From Lutispora saccharofermentans (GTDB lineage: Bacteria; Bacillota; Clostridia; Lutisporales; Lutisporaceae), in NCBI RefSeq assembly GCF_024363565.1, contig NZ_JAJEKE010000007.1, positions 62,001 through 126,000 on the forward strand: 64,000 bases of DNA, given 5' to 3'. Positions 53,997 through 62,733 of the stretch are shown here, in pieces. The notes under the pieces are model-generated. The model was not told the DNA's origin. It was given only the letters and a program-made list of their open reading frames with translations, and did no database searches. The stretch's first letter is position 1; every line of letters starts with the position of its first letter. Position numbers and translations under genes: made by a program.

Positions 53997-54524
53997 ATGG
54001 ACGTTTTCGAAAAAACAATTGATAATAAAAATATATATAAAGGCAAAATAATCACTTTGGATTTAGAGACTGTATTATTGCCTAACAAAAAAACCGCTGA
54101 TAGAGAGATAGTAAGGCATCCCGGCGCTGTCGCAATCATACCAGTTGATGAGTCAGGCAATATATATTTCGTTAAACAATTTAGGAAGGCTATAAACTCT
54201 GAACTGTTAGAAATACCTGCCGGTAAGCTTGAAAGAGGTGAAGAGCCATCTGAATGTGCTCTGCGGGAATTGCAGGAGGAAATAGGATATACGGCCGATA
54301 AGCTGACATTTATAACCGAGATATATACTTCCCCGGGGTTTGCAGATGAAAAAATATATATTTTTAAGGCCGAGGACCTGATTAAAAGTGAACTGGCAAA
54401 AGATGACGATGAGTTTATAAATATATATAGGCATAAGCCGGATGAGGTTTTTGAAATGATAAAGAAACGTGAAATTACAGATGCCAAAACTATTGTAGCT
54501 TTGATGACGGCCTTTAAACTATAG
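53997..54524 (+). CDS. nudF: ADP-ribose pyrophosphatase (Nudix hydrolase)
   Basis: 175 residues. The Nudix box runs from GKLERGEEPSE to ALRELQEEIGY with the full Gx5Ex7REUxEExGU pattern. EIPAGKL before it and the SPGFADEKI stretch after it are typical for ADP-ribose diphosphatases. SD GAGGTGG. Confidence 0.9.
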   Translation: MDVFEKTIDNKNIYKGKIITLDLETVLLPNKKTADREIVRHPGAVAIIPVDESGNIYFVKQFRKAINSELLEIPAGKLERGEEPSECALRELQEEIGYTADKLTFITEIYTSPGFADEKIYIFKAEDLIKSELAKDDDEFINIYRHKPDEVFEMIKKREITDAKTIVALMTAFKL

Positions 54525-54591
54525 AGCATATTATGGCTGCCCCAGGCATATATTTTATAGAAAAGTGGACAAAATCTAAGGGGGTGGCAAC

Positions 54592-55224
54592 TTGTTCGGC
54601 CGATTAAATTATGCGGCAGCTAAACATATCAGAGAAAATGGAATTTGGTATTTGTGTTTTTTTATTTTATTTTCTCTTGGAATAAGCTTCGGTGCTTTTT
54701 GGGTAAGCAAGCTTTCAATAGATTCAAAGGATCTGCTGATAAGATATGTTGAAGGATTTTTTAATCTTATACCAGGAGGTACCATATACAATGGGGGTAC
54801 GTTCAGAATATCATTTATCAACAATATGATATGGATTGTTATGCTCTTTATATCTGGATTTACATATTTAGGTGCCGTTGTCTCTCCGTTGTATATGACC
54901 TTTAAAGGCTTTTGTTTTGGGTTCTCTGTCGCCTTTCTCGTTGAAAGCTTTGGAAGAAAAGGGCTAATTTTTTCACTGATATCCTTATTGCCTCATAGCA
55001 TAGTTTTGATTCCGGGAACCATTTTTTTATGTACAATATCATTTCAATATAGTTTATTTTTATTAAAATCCAGGAATGATAAAAGATACGAGACTAAAAG
55101 ACAAAGCTTTGCGAGTTATATTGTTCCATTTGCTTTTGGATTGGCTGCAGTGATATTATCCAGTATAATTGAGTCTTATATAACACCGGTTTTTATAAGG
55201 AGCCTTTCAGTTTTTATTATATAA
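54592..55224 (+). CDS. spoIIM: Stage II sporulation protein M
   Basis: 210 residues with about five membrane helices and the DUF95 signature (LIPGGTIYNGGTF, then GFTYLGAVVSPLYMTFKGFCFGFSV, then LLPHSIVLIPGTI). Scaffold of the SpoIID-SpoIIP-SpoIIM engulfment hydrolase complex. TTG 54592 follows AAGGGGGTGG. Confidence 0.92.
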   Translation: MFGRLNYAAAKHIRENGIWYLCFFILFSLGISFGAFWVSKLSIDSKDLLIRYVEGFFNLIPGGTIYNGGTFRISFINNMIWIVMLFISGFTYLGAVVSPLYMTFKGFCFGFSVAFLVESFGRKGLIFSLISLLPHSIVLIPGTIFLCTISFQYSLFLLKSRNDKRYETKRQSFASYIVPFAFGLAAVILSSIIESYITPVFIRSLSVFII

Positions 55225-55322
55225 ATCTATTTACCTATTATAGTAATTTTTTCATGCCATGGAGGATTTTTTTGCTTTATGTTGAATATGTAAAACGATG
55301 ATTAGAAAAAGGGGATAAAAAC

Positions 55323-56204
55323 ATGGCATATATGGAAGCTTTTGCTGATTATTTACAAAATGAAAGAAAACTTAGTAAAAATACATTTGAATCATATATT
55401 CGGGATGTTAGAGCATTCTACATATATTTGCAGAATAATGATCAAAAGATAGATTCTGTTTCAAAGACTAATATAATAACATATCTCATTTACCTGCAAA
55501 AAGACGGCAAGACAACATCGACTATATCAAGACATCTTGCATCTTTAAGGTGCTTCTTTCATTTTCTTGTAAATAGCAGATATATAGAGCACGATCCGAC
55601 TGTTAATTTAGAGTCCCCGAAAGTTGAAAAAAAATTGCCTTCCATATTAACTAAAAAAGAAGTGGAAAAACTGCTGGAGCAGCCGGATGCTGCAGATGCC
55701 AAGGGCTTGAGAGATAAAACTATGCTGGAGCTTTTGTATGCTACAGGTATCAGAGTAACAGAATTGATATCCTTAGATATTGATGATATTCAATTAGAAG
55801 ATGGATTGCTGCTGTGCAAAAACAGCAATGGGAAGCTTAGAACGATTCCTATAGGGAATTATTGCTTAAAGTACATAAAGCTCTTTTTAAGCGACTATAG
55901 AGATAAACTTGGACCCTCAGCTGATGAAAAAGCTCTCTTTCTTAATTTTCACGGTGGAAGAATGACGCGGCAAGGCTTCTGGAAGATAGTAAAATATTAT
56001 ACCAAAAAAGCAGACATCAGCAAAACCATTACTCCTCATACCTTAAGGCATTCTTTTGCAGTACATTTAATTGAAAATGGTGCAGATCTGCAATCCATAC
56101 AGGAAATGTTAGGCCATTCAGATATTTCAACCACTCAAATATACAGCAAAATAAATAACACAAGAATTAGAGAAGTGTACAACAGAACACATCCAAGGGC
56201 TTAG
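55323..56204 (+). CDS. xerD: Tyrosine recombinase XerD
   Basis: 293 residues; resolves chromosome dimers at dif with XerC. The N-terminal SAM-like core-binding domain (LSKNTFESYIRDVRAFYIYL) is followed by the catalytic domain with Arg in ATGIRVTELI, HTLRHSFAVHL, LGHSDISTT and the nucleophile Tyr in QIYSKI. Position between spoIIM and deoB matches other Clostridia. Confidence 0.92.
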   Translation: MAYMEAFADYLQNERKLSKNTFESYIRDVRAFYIYLQNNDQKIDSVSKTNIITYLIYLQKDGKTTSTISRHLASLRCFFHFLVNSRYIEHDPTVNLESPKVEKKLPSILTKKEVEKLLEQPDAADAKGLRDKTMLELLYATGIRVTELISLDIDDIQLEDGLLLCKNSNGKLRTIPIGNYCLKYIKLFLSDYRDKLGPSADEKALFLNFHGGRMTRQGFWKIVKYYTKKADISKTITPHTLRHSFAVHLIENGADLQSIQEMLGHSDISTTQIYSKINNTRIREVYNRTHPRA

Positions 56205-56209
56205 AGCTC

Positions 56210-56340
56210 TTGAACGAGACTTCATTCAGTGGGAGATTTGACTGCCACTGAATATTAGTCGAGTCCATACTGGACTTAGCCGCCCTTTGTCATATACCTC
56301 CTTTCGAGGTGCTTGACTTAGGGCGGATTAGTTCAGTGTT
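56210..56340 (+). repeat. 131-nt cloverleaf-like structured element, copy 1
   Basis: Outer pairing TGAAC / GTTCA (56211-56215, 56331-56335) encloses three hairpins: ATTCAGTGG / CCACTGAAT (56224-56232, 56245-56253), AGTCCA / TGGACT (56262-56267, 56271-56276) and CCGCCCT / AGGGCGG (56280-56286, 56320-56326), the last topped by ACCTC / GAGGT. Same length and layout as 62575-62705. It lies just after xerD and 25 nt before deoB. The RNA class is not recognised. Confidence 0.7.
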
Positions 56341-56364
56341 TAATTATTAGCAGGAGGAGTTTGT

Positions 56365-57564
56365 GTGATAAACAGAGTGATATTGATAGTACTGGACAGC
56401 ATGGGCATTGGTTATTTGCCTGATGCATATGAGTATGGCGATGAAGGCAGCGATACATTAGGCAATATAGCTAAAAGCTATAGAAATTTTAAAATTCATA
56501 ATTTAACCAAGCTAGGAATCGGTAATATTGAAGGCATCAGCTCCTTCATAGAAAAAACAGACAGCCCAAAAGGAGCCTATGGAAGAGCATCAGAGGCATC
56601 AAAGGGCAAGGATACAACAACAGGACATTGGGAAATTGCCGGCCTGAAGCTATCAAATCCATTCCCAACATTTCCAAATGGATTCCCTGATGAGCTGATA
56701 ATGTCTATTGAAGAAGCAATAGGCATAAAAACCATTGGGAATGAAGTTGCATCAGGAACAGAGATCATCAATCGGCTTGGAGATATTCATGTTAAAACCG
56801 GCATGCCAATAATATATACATCAGCTGACAGTGTATTACAGATAGCAGCACATGAGGAAGTTATATGCTTGAATAGGCAATATAAGATATGCAGCATAGT
56901 TCGGGACATCATGCAAGGTGCTTACGGGGCGGGAAGAATAATTGCAAGGCCATTTATCGGTGCAGCCGGTCAATACATGCGTACCAAAAACCGTAAGGAT
57001 TTTTCTTTGAAGCCCTCGGGTAAAACCATGCTGGATTATATCAAAGAAGAAGGCATGGAAGTCGTGGCAGTAGGCAAAATAGAGGATATTTTTGCTTCCC
57101 AAGGAATAACTATGTCGGTCCATATCAAGGACAATATGGAAGGCGTAGATAAAACTATTGAATACATTCGGGGCGGCAACAAGGGATTAATATTTACCAA
57201 TCTGGTTGATTTTGATATGCTTTATGGGCATAGGAATGATATAAATGGATATGCAAATGCTATAATGGAGTTCGATGGACGATTGCCTGATATAATGGAG
57301 GCAATGAAGGATGAGGATATTCTTATAATAACTGCTGATCATGGATGCGACCCCACGACCCCAAGCACCGATCATTCACGAGAGTATATACCTATATTGA
57401 TATATGGAAAGAGTATTAAAGACAAAATAAATATAGGAACCCGAGAATGTTTCTGCGATATTGGAGCTACAATATTGGATATTCTAAATATAAAAGGTCA
57501 GATTGAAGGTTCATCCTTTAAATCATTATTGTTTGGGAGTGATTTTAATGAAAGAACTATATGA
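56365..57564 (+). CDS. deoB: Phosphopentomutase
   Basis: 399 residues; interconverts ribose-1-P (or deoxyribose-1-P) and the 5-phosphate. Alkaline-phosphatase-fold metal motifs VLDSMGIG at the N-terminus, DTTTGHWEIAG and ADHGCDPTTPSTDHSRE. GTG 56365 lies 5 nt after AGGAGGAG. First gene of the nucleoside-salvage operon. Confidence 0.94.
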   Translation: MINRVILIVLDSMGIGYLPDAYEYGDEGSDTLGNIAKSYRNFKIHNLTKLGIGNIEGISSFIEKTDSPKGAYGRASEASKGKDTTTGHWEIAGLKLSNPFPTFPNGFPDELIMSIEEAIGIKTIGNEVASGTEIINRLGDIHVKTGMPIIYTSADSVLQIAAHEEVICLNRQYKICSIVRDIMQGAYGAGRIIARPFIGAAGQYMRTKNRKDFSLKPSGKTMLDYIKEEGMEVVAVGKIEDIFASQGITMSVHIKDNMEGVDKTIEYIRGGNKGLIFTNLVDFDMLYGHRNDINGYANAIMEFDGRLPDIMEAMKDEDILIITADHGCDPTTPSTDHSREYIPILIYGKSIKDKINIGTRECFCDIGATILDILNIKGQIEGSSFKSLLFGSDFNERTI

Positions 57565-58369
57565 AATGATTTTGGAAGCAAAAGATTATATTGCAGGCAG
57601 TTTAGATGAAAGACCCGAAATAGGCCTTATATTAGGCTCAGGATTAGGAGTTCTGGGAGACGAAGCAGAGAAAAAAAATATAATAGATTATCACGATATA
57701 CCGAACTTTCCCGTTTCTACTATTGAAGGACACAAAGGAAGATTTATTTTTGGCGAAATTGCAAATCGTAAAGTAGCGGTCATGCAGGGACGTTTTCATT
57801 ATTATGAAGGATACACAATGAAAGAGGTTGCTTTTCCCGTATGGGTTATGAGAGCACTAGGAATAAAAAAGCTGATTGTTACCAATGCAGCAGGCGGTGT
57901 AAATACCGGCTACTCTCCTGGTGACTTGATGCTTATAAAAGACCATATCAATCTTATGGGCAGTAATCCTTTGATAGGACCAAACCTTGATAGTTATGGA
58001 ACAAGATTTCCAGATATGTCAAATGCATATCCTATGAGCATGAGAGATATGGTTAAAAGAATTTCCGAGGTTTTGAACATACCTATCAAAGAAGGCGTTT
58101 ATGCATCGATGACGGGCCCTGCTTATGAAACACCTGCCGAAATAAGGATGGCAAGAACTATGGGGGCTGATGCAGTAGGGATGTCAACAGTACCCGAGGT
58201 CATCGCAGCCAATCACTCCGGAATGGAAGTAATAGGTATTTCATGCATAACAAATATGGCCGCCGGTGTCCTGGATAAACCTTTAAGCCATGACGAGGTA
58301 ATAGAGACGGCAAATGAAGTAAAAGATAAATTTATAAAGCTTGTAATGGGCATCATCAAGGAGATGTAG
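57548..58369 (+). CDS. punA: Purine-nucleoside phosphorylase I (trimeric type)
   Basis: 273 residues. Phosphate-binding SGLG, HKGR (62-65) and TNAAGG; the active-site signature RFHYYEGY. Purine-binding residues match classical 6-oxopurine enzymes: Glu194 in PAYETPAE (human Glu201) and Asn236 in SCITN (human Asn243). ATG 57548 overlaps deoB by 17 nt. Confidence 0.92.
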   Translation: MKELYEMILEAKDYIAGSLDERPEIGLILGSGLGVLGDEAEKKNIIDYHDIPNFPVSTIEGHKGRFIFGEIANRKVAVMQGRFHYYEGYTMKEVAFPVWVMRALGIKKLIVTNAAGGVNTGYSPGDLMLIKDHINLMGSNPLIGPNLDSYGTRFPDMSNAYPMSMRDMVKRISEVLNIPIKEGVYASMTGPAYETPAEIRMARTMGADAVGMSTVPEVIAANHSGMEVIGISCITNMAAGVLDKPLSHDEVIETANEVKDKFIKLVMGIIKEM

Positions 58370-58382
58370 AGGAGGATTATTG

Positions 58383-59219
58383 ATGAGTTATATGGAGAAA
58401 ATCGATAAAGCATATGATTATATAAAAAACATCATATGCCAAAAACCTCAGATCGGAATTGTTCTTGGTACAGGTCTGGGAACTTTAGCAGACTATATTG
58501 AAAATAAAATAATTATTGATTATAAAGATATTCCGGAATTCCCTGTTTCTACGGTAGAGGGGCATGCAGGCCGTTTAATATTCGGAGATCTGGAGGGCAA
58601 AAAGATTTTGGCCATGCAAGGGCGTTTTCATTATTATGAAGGCTATACAATGAAGGAAGTAACCTTGCCTGTCAGAGTCATGAAAAAGCTTGGCATTGAT
58701 ATGCTGCTTCTCAGCAATGCTTGCGGTGGCCTGAACAAAGCATTTTCTGCAGGCGATATTATGATCATAAATGATCACATCAATTTAATAGGTGATAACC
58801 CGTTGATAGGGGCGAATCTATCCGTTTTCGGGCCAAGATTTCCTGATATGTCTCAGGCTTATGATGCCGAGCTTATCAGGATATGCAGTGAAGTAGCAGA
58901 AAGATTAGATATAAAAGTACATAAGGGAGTTTATACTGCCATAAGCGGCCCATATTATCTTTCAAAGGCCGAGCTTAGGATGCTTATAACTATGGGCTCT
59001 GATACTGTAGGCATGTCTACAGTGCCTGAAGCTATTGCAGCAAGACACTGCGGAATCAGAACCATAGGGCTTTCATGCATAACAGATATGGCTTTGCCCG
59101 ATTCCCTGGTTCCGCCTTCCCATGAGGAGGTAGTAAGAGTAGCTGAGCTGACAAAACCGCGTTTTGTTAAGCTTGTTAGGGAGTTTATTAAAGAGGTGAA
59201 GTTTAGTGAGAGTTTATGA
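58383..59219 (+). CDS. Second purine-nucleoside phosphorylase paralogue with altered base pocket
   Basis: 278 residues, same fold as the preceding gene (MQGRFHYYEGYTMKEV shared). The two residues that read the purine base differ: the human Glu201 position is Leu193 (PYYLSKAE) and the Asn243 position is Asp235 (SCITD). MTA phosphorylases also have a non-Glu residue and Asp there, so a preference for 6-aminopurine nucleosides is inferred. ATG 58383 is chosen, 7 nt past GGAGG. It overlaps the next gene by 14 nt. Confidence 0.85.
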   Translation: MSYMEKIDKAYDYIKNIICQKPQIGIVLGTGLGTLADYIENKIIIDYKDIPEFPVSTVEGHAGRLIFGDLEGKKILAMQGRFHYYEGYTMKEVTLPVRVMKKLGIDMLLLSNACGGLNKAFSAGDIMIINDHINLIGDNPLIGANLSVFGPRFPDMSQAYDAELIRICSEVAERLDIKVHKGVYTAISGPYYLSKAELRMLITMGSDTVGMSTVPEAIAARHCGIRTIGLSCITDMALPDSLVPPSHEEVVRVAELTKPRFVKLVREFIKEVKFSESL

Positions 59220-60507
59220 TATCATTCTCAAAAAAAGAAATGGCCATGAATTGAGCGATGAAGAAATAAATTTTTTTATAAACGGAATTATGGATGGAAG
59301 CATTCCTGATTATCAAGCTTCTGCATTACTCATGGCAATATATTTCAAAGGCTTGAATAAGAGGGAAACAGCCCAGTTAACCATGGCTATGGTAAATTCG
59401 GGAGATGTGCTGGATTTGTCCGGTATTGCCGGTATAAAGGTTGATAAGCACTCCACAGGGGGTGTAGGCGATAAAATAAGCTTGATCGTAATACCATTGG
59501 CAGCAGCAGCAGGGGTACCTGTCGCAAAAATTTCAGGCAGAGGCCTTGGCCATACGGGCGGAACTGTAGACAAGCTGGAAGCAATATCAGGTTTTAATAC
59601 TGAATTGAGCAAGGAGACTTTTTTTGATAATGTGAACAAATATAAGATGTCTATTGCAGGGCAAACAGCCAATCTCACGCCTGCGGATAAAAAACTATAT
59701 GCATTGAGAGATGTAACGGCTACAGTGGATAGCATACCTTTGATAGCGAGCTCCATAATGAGCAAAAAAATAGCCTCTGGTGCAGACTGCATAGTGCTGG
59801 ATGTAAAAGTGGGCTCCGGAGCATTCATGAAATCCATTGATGAGGCTGTTTTGCTTGCAGAAACAATGGTTGAGATAGGCAAATCATTAAACAAAAAAAC
59901 AATAGCAGTTGTATCTGATATGAGCCAGCCCTTGGGCCATGAAGTAGGAAATGCCAACGAGGTTAAAGAAGCCATAGAGGTATTACGAGGAGACGGTGCT
60001 GAGGATGAGACCGAGGTAGCATTAACTATTGCTTCATATATGACTGTTTTGGGAGGAGCATTTAGTGAATTTAATGAAGCCTATGGATATTTGAAAGGGA
60101 TTATTGAATCGGGAAAGGCATTGGATAAATTTAAGCAGCTTATATCAATACAAAGCGGGAATCCGGAGGTAGCAGATAATCCTGAGCTGCTTCCCCAGGC
60201 CAAGCATCATATAGAGATAAAATCTTCCCAGGAGGGCTTTGTTTATTCTATAGATGCTGAGAGTATAGGAGTAGCAGCTATGCTGCTCGGAGCAGGCAGG
60301 AGAAAAAAGAATGATTCAATAGATCACTCGGCAGGCATCACCATCAAGAAAAAAGTAGGAGAAAAAGTAAATCATGATGATACAATTTGCATATTGCATA
60401 CAAATCTAGAAAATTGGGATGAAGCACGAGTTTCTGCTGAAAATGCATTTAAAATAATGAAGACTGCAAATAAACCTTTAAAATATATCCATGACATCAT
60501 ACAATAA
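59206..60507 (+). CDS. pdp: Pyrimidine-nucleoside phosphorylase
   Basis: 433 residues; phosphorolysis of uridine/thymidine. KVDKHSTGGVGDKISL is the thymidine/pyrimidine phosphorylase signature; SGRGLGHTGGTVDKLEAI and VKVGSGAFM follow, with the C-terminal PYNP domain (last about 80 residues). GTG 59206 follows GAGGTGA. With deoB and the two PNPs it feeds pentose phosphate into central metabolism. Confidence 0.92.
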   Translation: MRVYDIILKKRNGHELSDEEINFFINGIMDGSIPDYQASALLMAIYFKGLNKRETAQLTMAMVNSGDVLDLSGIAGIKVDKHSTGGVGDKISLIVIPLAAAAGVPVAKISGRGLGHTGGTVDKLEAISGFNTELSKETFFDNVNKYKMSIAGQTANLTPADKKLYALRDVTATVDSIPLIASSIMSKKIASGADCIVLDVKVGSGAFMKSIDEAVLLAETMVEIGKSLNKKTIAVVSDMSQPLGHEVGNANEVKEAIEVLRGDGAEDETEVALTIASYMTVLGGAFSEFNEAYGYLKGIIESGKALDKFKQLISIQSGNPEVADNPELLPQAKHHIEIKSSQEGFVYSIDAESIGVAAMLLGAGRRKKNDSIDHSAGITIKKKVGEKVNHDDTICILHTNLENWDEARVSAENAFKIMKTANKPLKYIHDIIQ

Positions 60508-60531
60508 GCACAGCATATTACGAATAACAAT

Positions 60532-60578
60532 CCTCCTATAGGGAAATATAACAACAAAACAATTATAGGAGGGTTTTT
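60532..60578 (+). terminator. Terminator hairpin overlapping the RBS of the dac gene
   Basis: CCTCCTATA (60532-60540) pairs with TATAGGAGG (60564-60572), then GTTTTT and ATG 60579. It ends the salvage operon, and its 3' arm is the Shine-Dalgarno of the next gene. Confidence 0.7.
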
Positions 60579-61745
60579 ATGACTAAGCAAAGTAGAAATC
60601 TATCCATTTTTATTTTAATATTAGCTGCAATGATGCTTAATCAGCCGATTATAGCAAAGTCAGATATTGAGATGTCCCTGAATTGTAAATCTGCACTGCT
60701 TATGGAAGCCTCAACCGGGACAATAATATATGAGAAGAGTGCCCATGATAAGCTGGAGCCTGCGAGCGTGACAAAGATAATGACCATGCTGATTGTTATG
60801 GAAGCGTTGGATTCAGGTAAAATCACTCTTGAAGATAAAGTGGTCATAAGTCAAAAAGCCAGTAAGATGATCGGCACCTGTTTGCTTTTAGAGGAAGGTG
60901 AAGTTAGGACTGTAAAAGATTTGATCACCGGAATTGCCGTAGAATCAGCGAATGATGCCAGCGTAGCAATAGCCGAATATCTTTCAGGCAGCGAAGAAGA
61001 GTTTGTAAAGCTGATGAATAAGAGGGCCCAAGAGCTGGGAATGGCTGATACGAACTTTGCGAACTCCCATGGCCTTCACGCTGAAGGACATGTTACCTCA
61101 GCTCATGATATAGCTATAATGTCAAGAGAGTTGATACAGCATGAGAGAATTTTTGACTATATTTCAATTTATATGACAAAAGTGACGGTAGGAAAGAAGA
61201 ATAATGTTGTAAGAGAATTGGCAAACAAAAACAAAATGGTAAATTTTTATGATGATGTAGACGGCATAAAAACCGGATTTACAGATAATGCAATGTATTG
61301 CATATCTGCTACAGCTAAAAGAAATGATCTTAGATTTATAAGTGTCATAATGGGAGCTCCCAGTACGAATTCAAGAAATAATGATGCAAGAAAACTGCTG
61401 GACTATGGCTTCGCAAATTACTCTACATATGTTGTAGGGAAAAAAGGGGAGACTATTAAAAAAGTAGAAATTTCAAAAGGAAATAAGATAAATGCAAATG
61501 CAGTTCTTGAAAAAAATGCCAGTGTTCTCATAAAAAAAGGTGAAGAAAAGCAGATTGAAAAAAGAATAATTGTACCTGATAAAGTAGCAGCGCCTTTATC
61601 CAAAGGAGATAAGCTGGGGGAAATAATTATTTTAAAAAATGGAGAAAGCCTTGAGAGCATACCTGTAGTTATAGATGAAGATATCGGAAGAGCAGGATTT
61701 TTTAATAATATAAATAAGGCTATACGATATTGGCTAAGCGACTGA
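60579..61745 (+). CDS. dacF: D-alanyl-D-alanine carboxypeptidase (DacF/S11 family)
   Basis: 388 residues. Signal peptide (about 1-27, cut after IIA). S11 motifs SVTK (Ser63, Lys66), SAN (123-125) and KTG (231-233) are intact. The C-terminal PBP5-like domain starts near 270. Trims pentapeptide stems; DacF in Bacillus acts in the spore cortex. Assignment as DacF rather than DacB or DacA rests on context and is less sure than the enzyme class. Confidence 0.88.
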   Translation: MTKQSRNLSIFILILAAMMLNQPIIAKSDIEMSLNCKSALLMEASTGTIIYEKSAHDKLEPASVTKIMTMLIVMEALDSGKITLEDKVVISQKASKMIGTCLLLEEGEVRTVKDLITGIAVESANDASVAIAEYLSGSEEEFVKLMNKRAQELGMADTNFANSHGLHAEGHVTSAHDIAIMSRELIQHERIFDYISIYMTKVTVGKKNNVVRELANKNKMVNFYDDVDGIKTGFTDNAMYCISATAKRNDLRFISVIMGAPSTNSRNNDARKLLDYGFANYSTYVVGKKGETIKKVEISKGNKINANAVLEKNASVLIKKGEEKQIEKRIIVPDKVAAPLSKGDKLGEIIILKNGESLESIPVVIDEDIGRAGFFNNINKAIRYWLSD

Positions 61746-61747
61746 TC

Positions 61748-61799
61748 AAAATCATATAAAAAAAGTAATGCAATTGCATTACTTTTTTTATATGATTTT
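61748..61799. terminator. 52-bp perfect palindrome acting as terminator
   Basis: The 26-bp arms 61748-61773 and 61774-61799 are exact reverse complements, with an A7 tract on the left, T7 on the right, and the core GTAATGCAATTGCATTAC. It should terminate transcription on either strand. Confidence 0.85.
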
Positions 61800-61820
61800 T
61801 TATGTTATAATACCCAATAT

Positions 61821-61908
61821 TAACAGTATTCTTAGTTCAGACGAAGTTTAAAGGCTTTAAGAGCTTATAGTGTGCCGCTTATAGAAAATAGCGTTAGTTA
61901 GCTATCGG
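61821..61908 (+). promoter_or_regulatory. Leader sharing an 18-nt motif with the leader at 2325
   Basis: TAACAGTATTCTTAGTTC (61821-61838) matches 2325-2342 at 17 of 18 positions, and both leaders carry GCTATCRGA towards the 3' end. Function not recognised. Confidence 0.3.
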
Positions 61909-61951
61909 ACGGATTGAGACAGACAGATAGATAAATGAAAGGATGATATTT

Positions 61952-62578
61952 TTGCTGGGTATTGATTTCATGGATTTGCTCCATAGACTGCCTGCTGTGT
62001 TCATTGGCTTTTCATTTCATGAATTTGCACATGCTTTAGCAGCTGATGCTATGGGAGACGATACTGCAAGATTAAGCGGACGGTTGACTCTGGATCCGTT
62101 GGTTCACATTGATCCTTTAGGTATAATCATGCTGGCCGTATTCCGATTTGGGTGGGCCAAGCCTGTTCCGATAAACCCGCTCAACTTTAAAAATAGAAAA
62201 AAAGGCATGATATTGGTTTCTTTGGCAGGGCCAATGATGAATTTTATTATTGCTTTAGCTGCATTGTTTATTTATGCCATACTTTATAGTAAATTTGGAT
62301 TTATCAATGAGATTGTTGACAATATATTGATCAATATTTATTTAATAAATATTGGATTAGGCGTATTTAATTTAATACCGCTTCCGCCTCTAGACGGCTC
62401 AAAGATTCTGGCAGGTTTTCTGCCGGCTAGGTTTGAATACAAATTTTACAGTTATGAACGTTACTCCTATTTGTTGCTGTTGCTTTTGATATTCACAGAT
62501 GCAATCGATACAATCTTAGGCCCCATGTTTTTTTATGCAGAAATGGGCATTTCATATGTTGTCGGGCTTTTCTTTTGA
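61952..62578 (+). CDS. Site-2 protease family M50 membrane metalloprotease (YwhC-like)
   Basis: About 208 residues, multi-pass membrane protein. Zinc motif HEFAHA in a membrane helix and the second metal site in NLIPLPPLDGSKI (NPDG-type Asp). A cytosol-facing short S2P without a PDZ domain. TTG 61952 is preferred because AAAGGATG is then 8 nt away; ATG 61943 is an alternative that almost abuts it. Its stop codon overlaps the first bases of structured element copy 2. Confidence 0.88.
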   Translation: MLGIDFMDLLHRLPAVFIGFSFHEFAHALAADAMGDDTARLSGRLTLDPLVHIDPLGIIMLAVFRFGWAKPVPINPLNFKNRKKGMILVSLAGPMMNFIIALAALFIYAILYSKFGFINEIVDNILINIYLINIGLGVFNLIPLPPLDGSKILAGFLPARFEYKFYSYERYSYLLLLLLIFTDAIDTILGPMFFYAEMGISYVVGLFF

Positions 62579-62705
62579 ACGAGACTTCATTCAGTGGAGG
62601 ATTCAACTCCCGCTGAATGTTAGCCGAGTCCATGCTGGACTTAACCGTCCTTAGCCACTCGTATCCTATAGAGGCGTGGGACTTAGGGCGGGTTAGTTCA
62701 GTGTT
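62575..62705 (+). repeat. 131-nt cloverleaf-like structured element, copy 2
   Basis: Same 131-nt length and fold as 56210-56340: TGAAC / GTTCA outer pairing, ATTCAGTGG / CCGCTGAAT (62589-62597, 62610-62618), AGTCCA / TGGACT (62627-62632, 62636-62641) and CCGTCCT / AGGGCGG (62645-62651, 62685-62691). Changes in stems keep pairing (A to G and C to T give wobble pairs). The apical part differs in sequence but still pairs (CCAC / GTGG). It starts inside the M50 stop codon and ends 28 nt before scpA. Confidence 0.7.
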
Positions 62706-62733
62706 AAAATTTAAAAATGGTGTGGTAATTATT

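Noticed and set aside
59313..59975. 220-codon minus-strand open frame inside the pyrimidine phosphorylase gene
   Set aside because: Antisense shadow of a conserved gene, without RBS or known motifs.
62617..62733. N-terminal extension of ScpA through the structured element
   Set aside because: The ScpA family starts at the ATG at 62734; the extension is the translated RNA element and differs from any ScpA.
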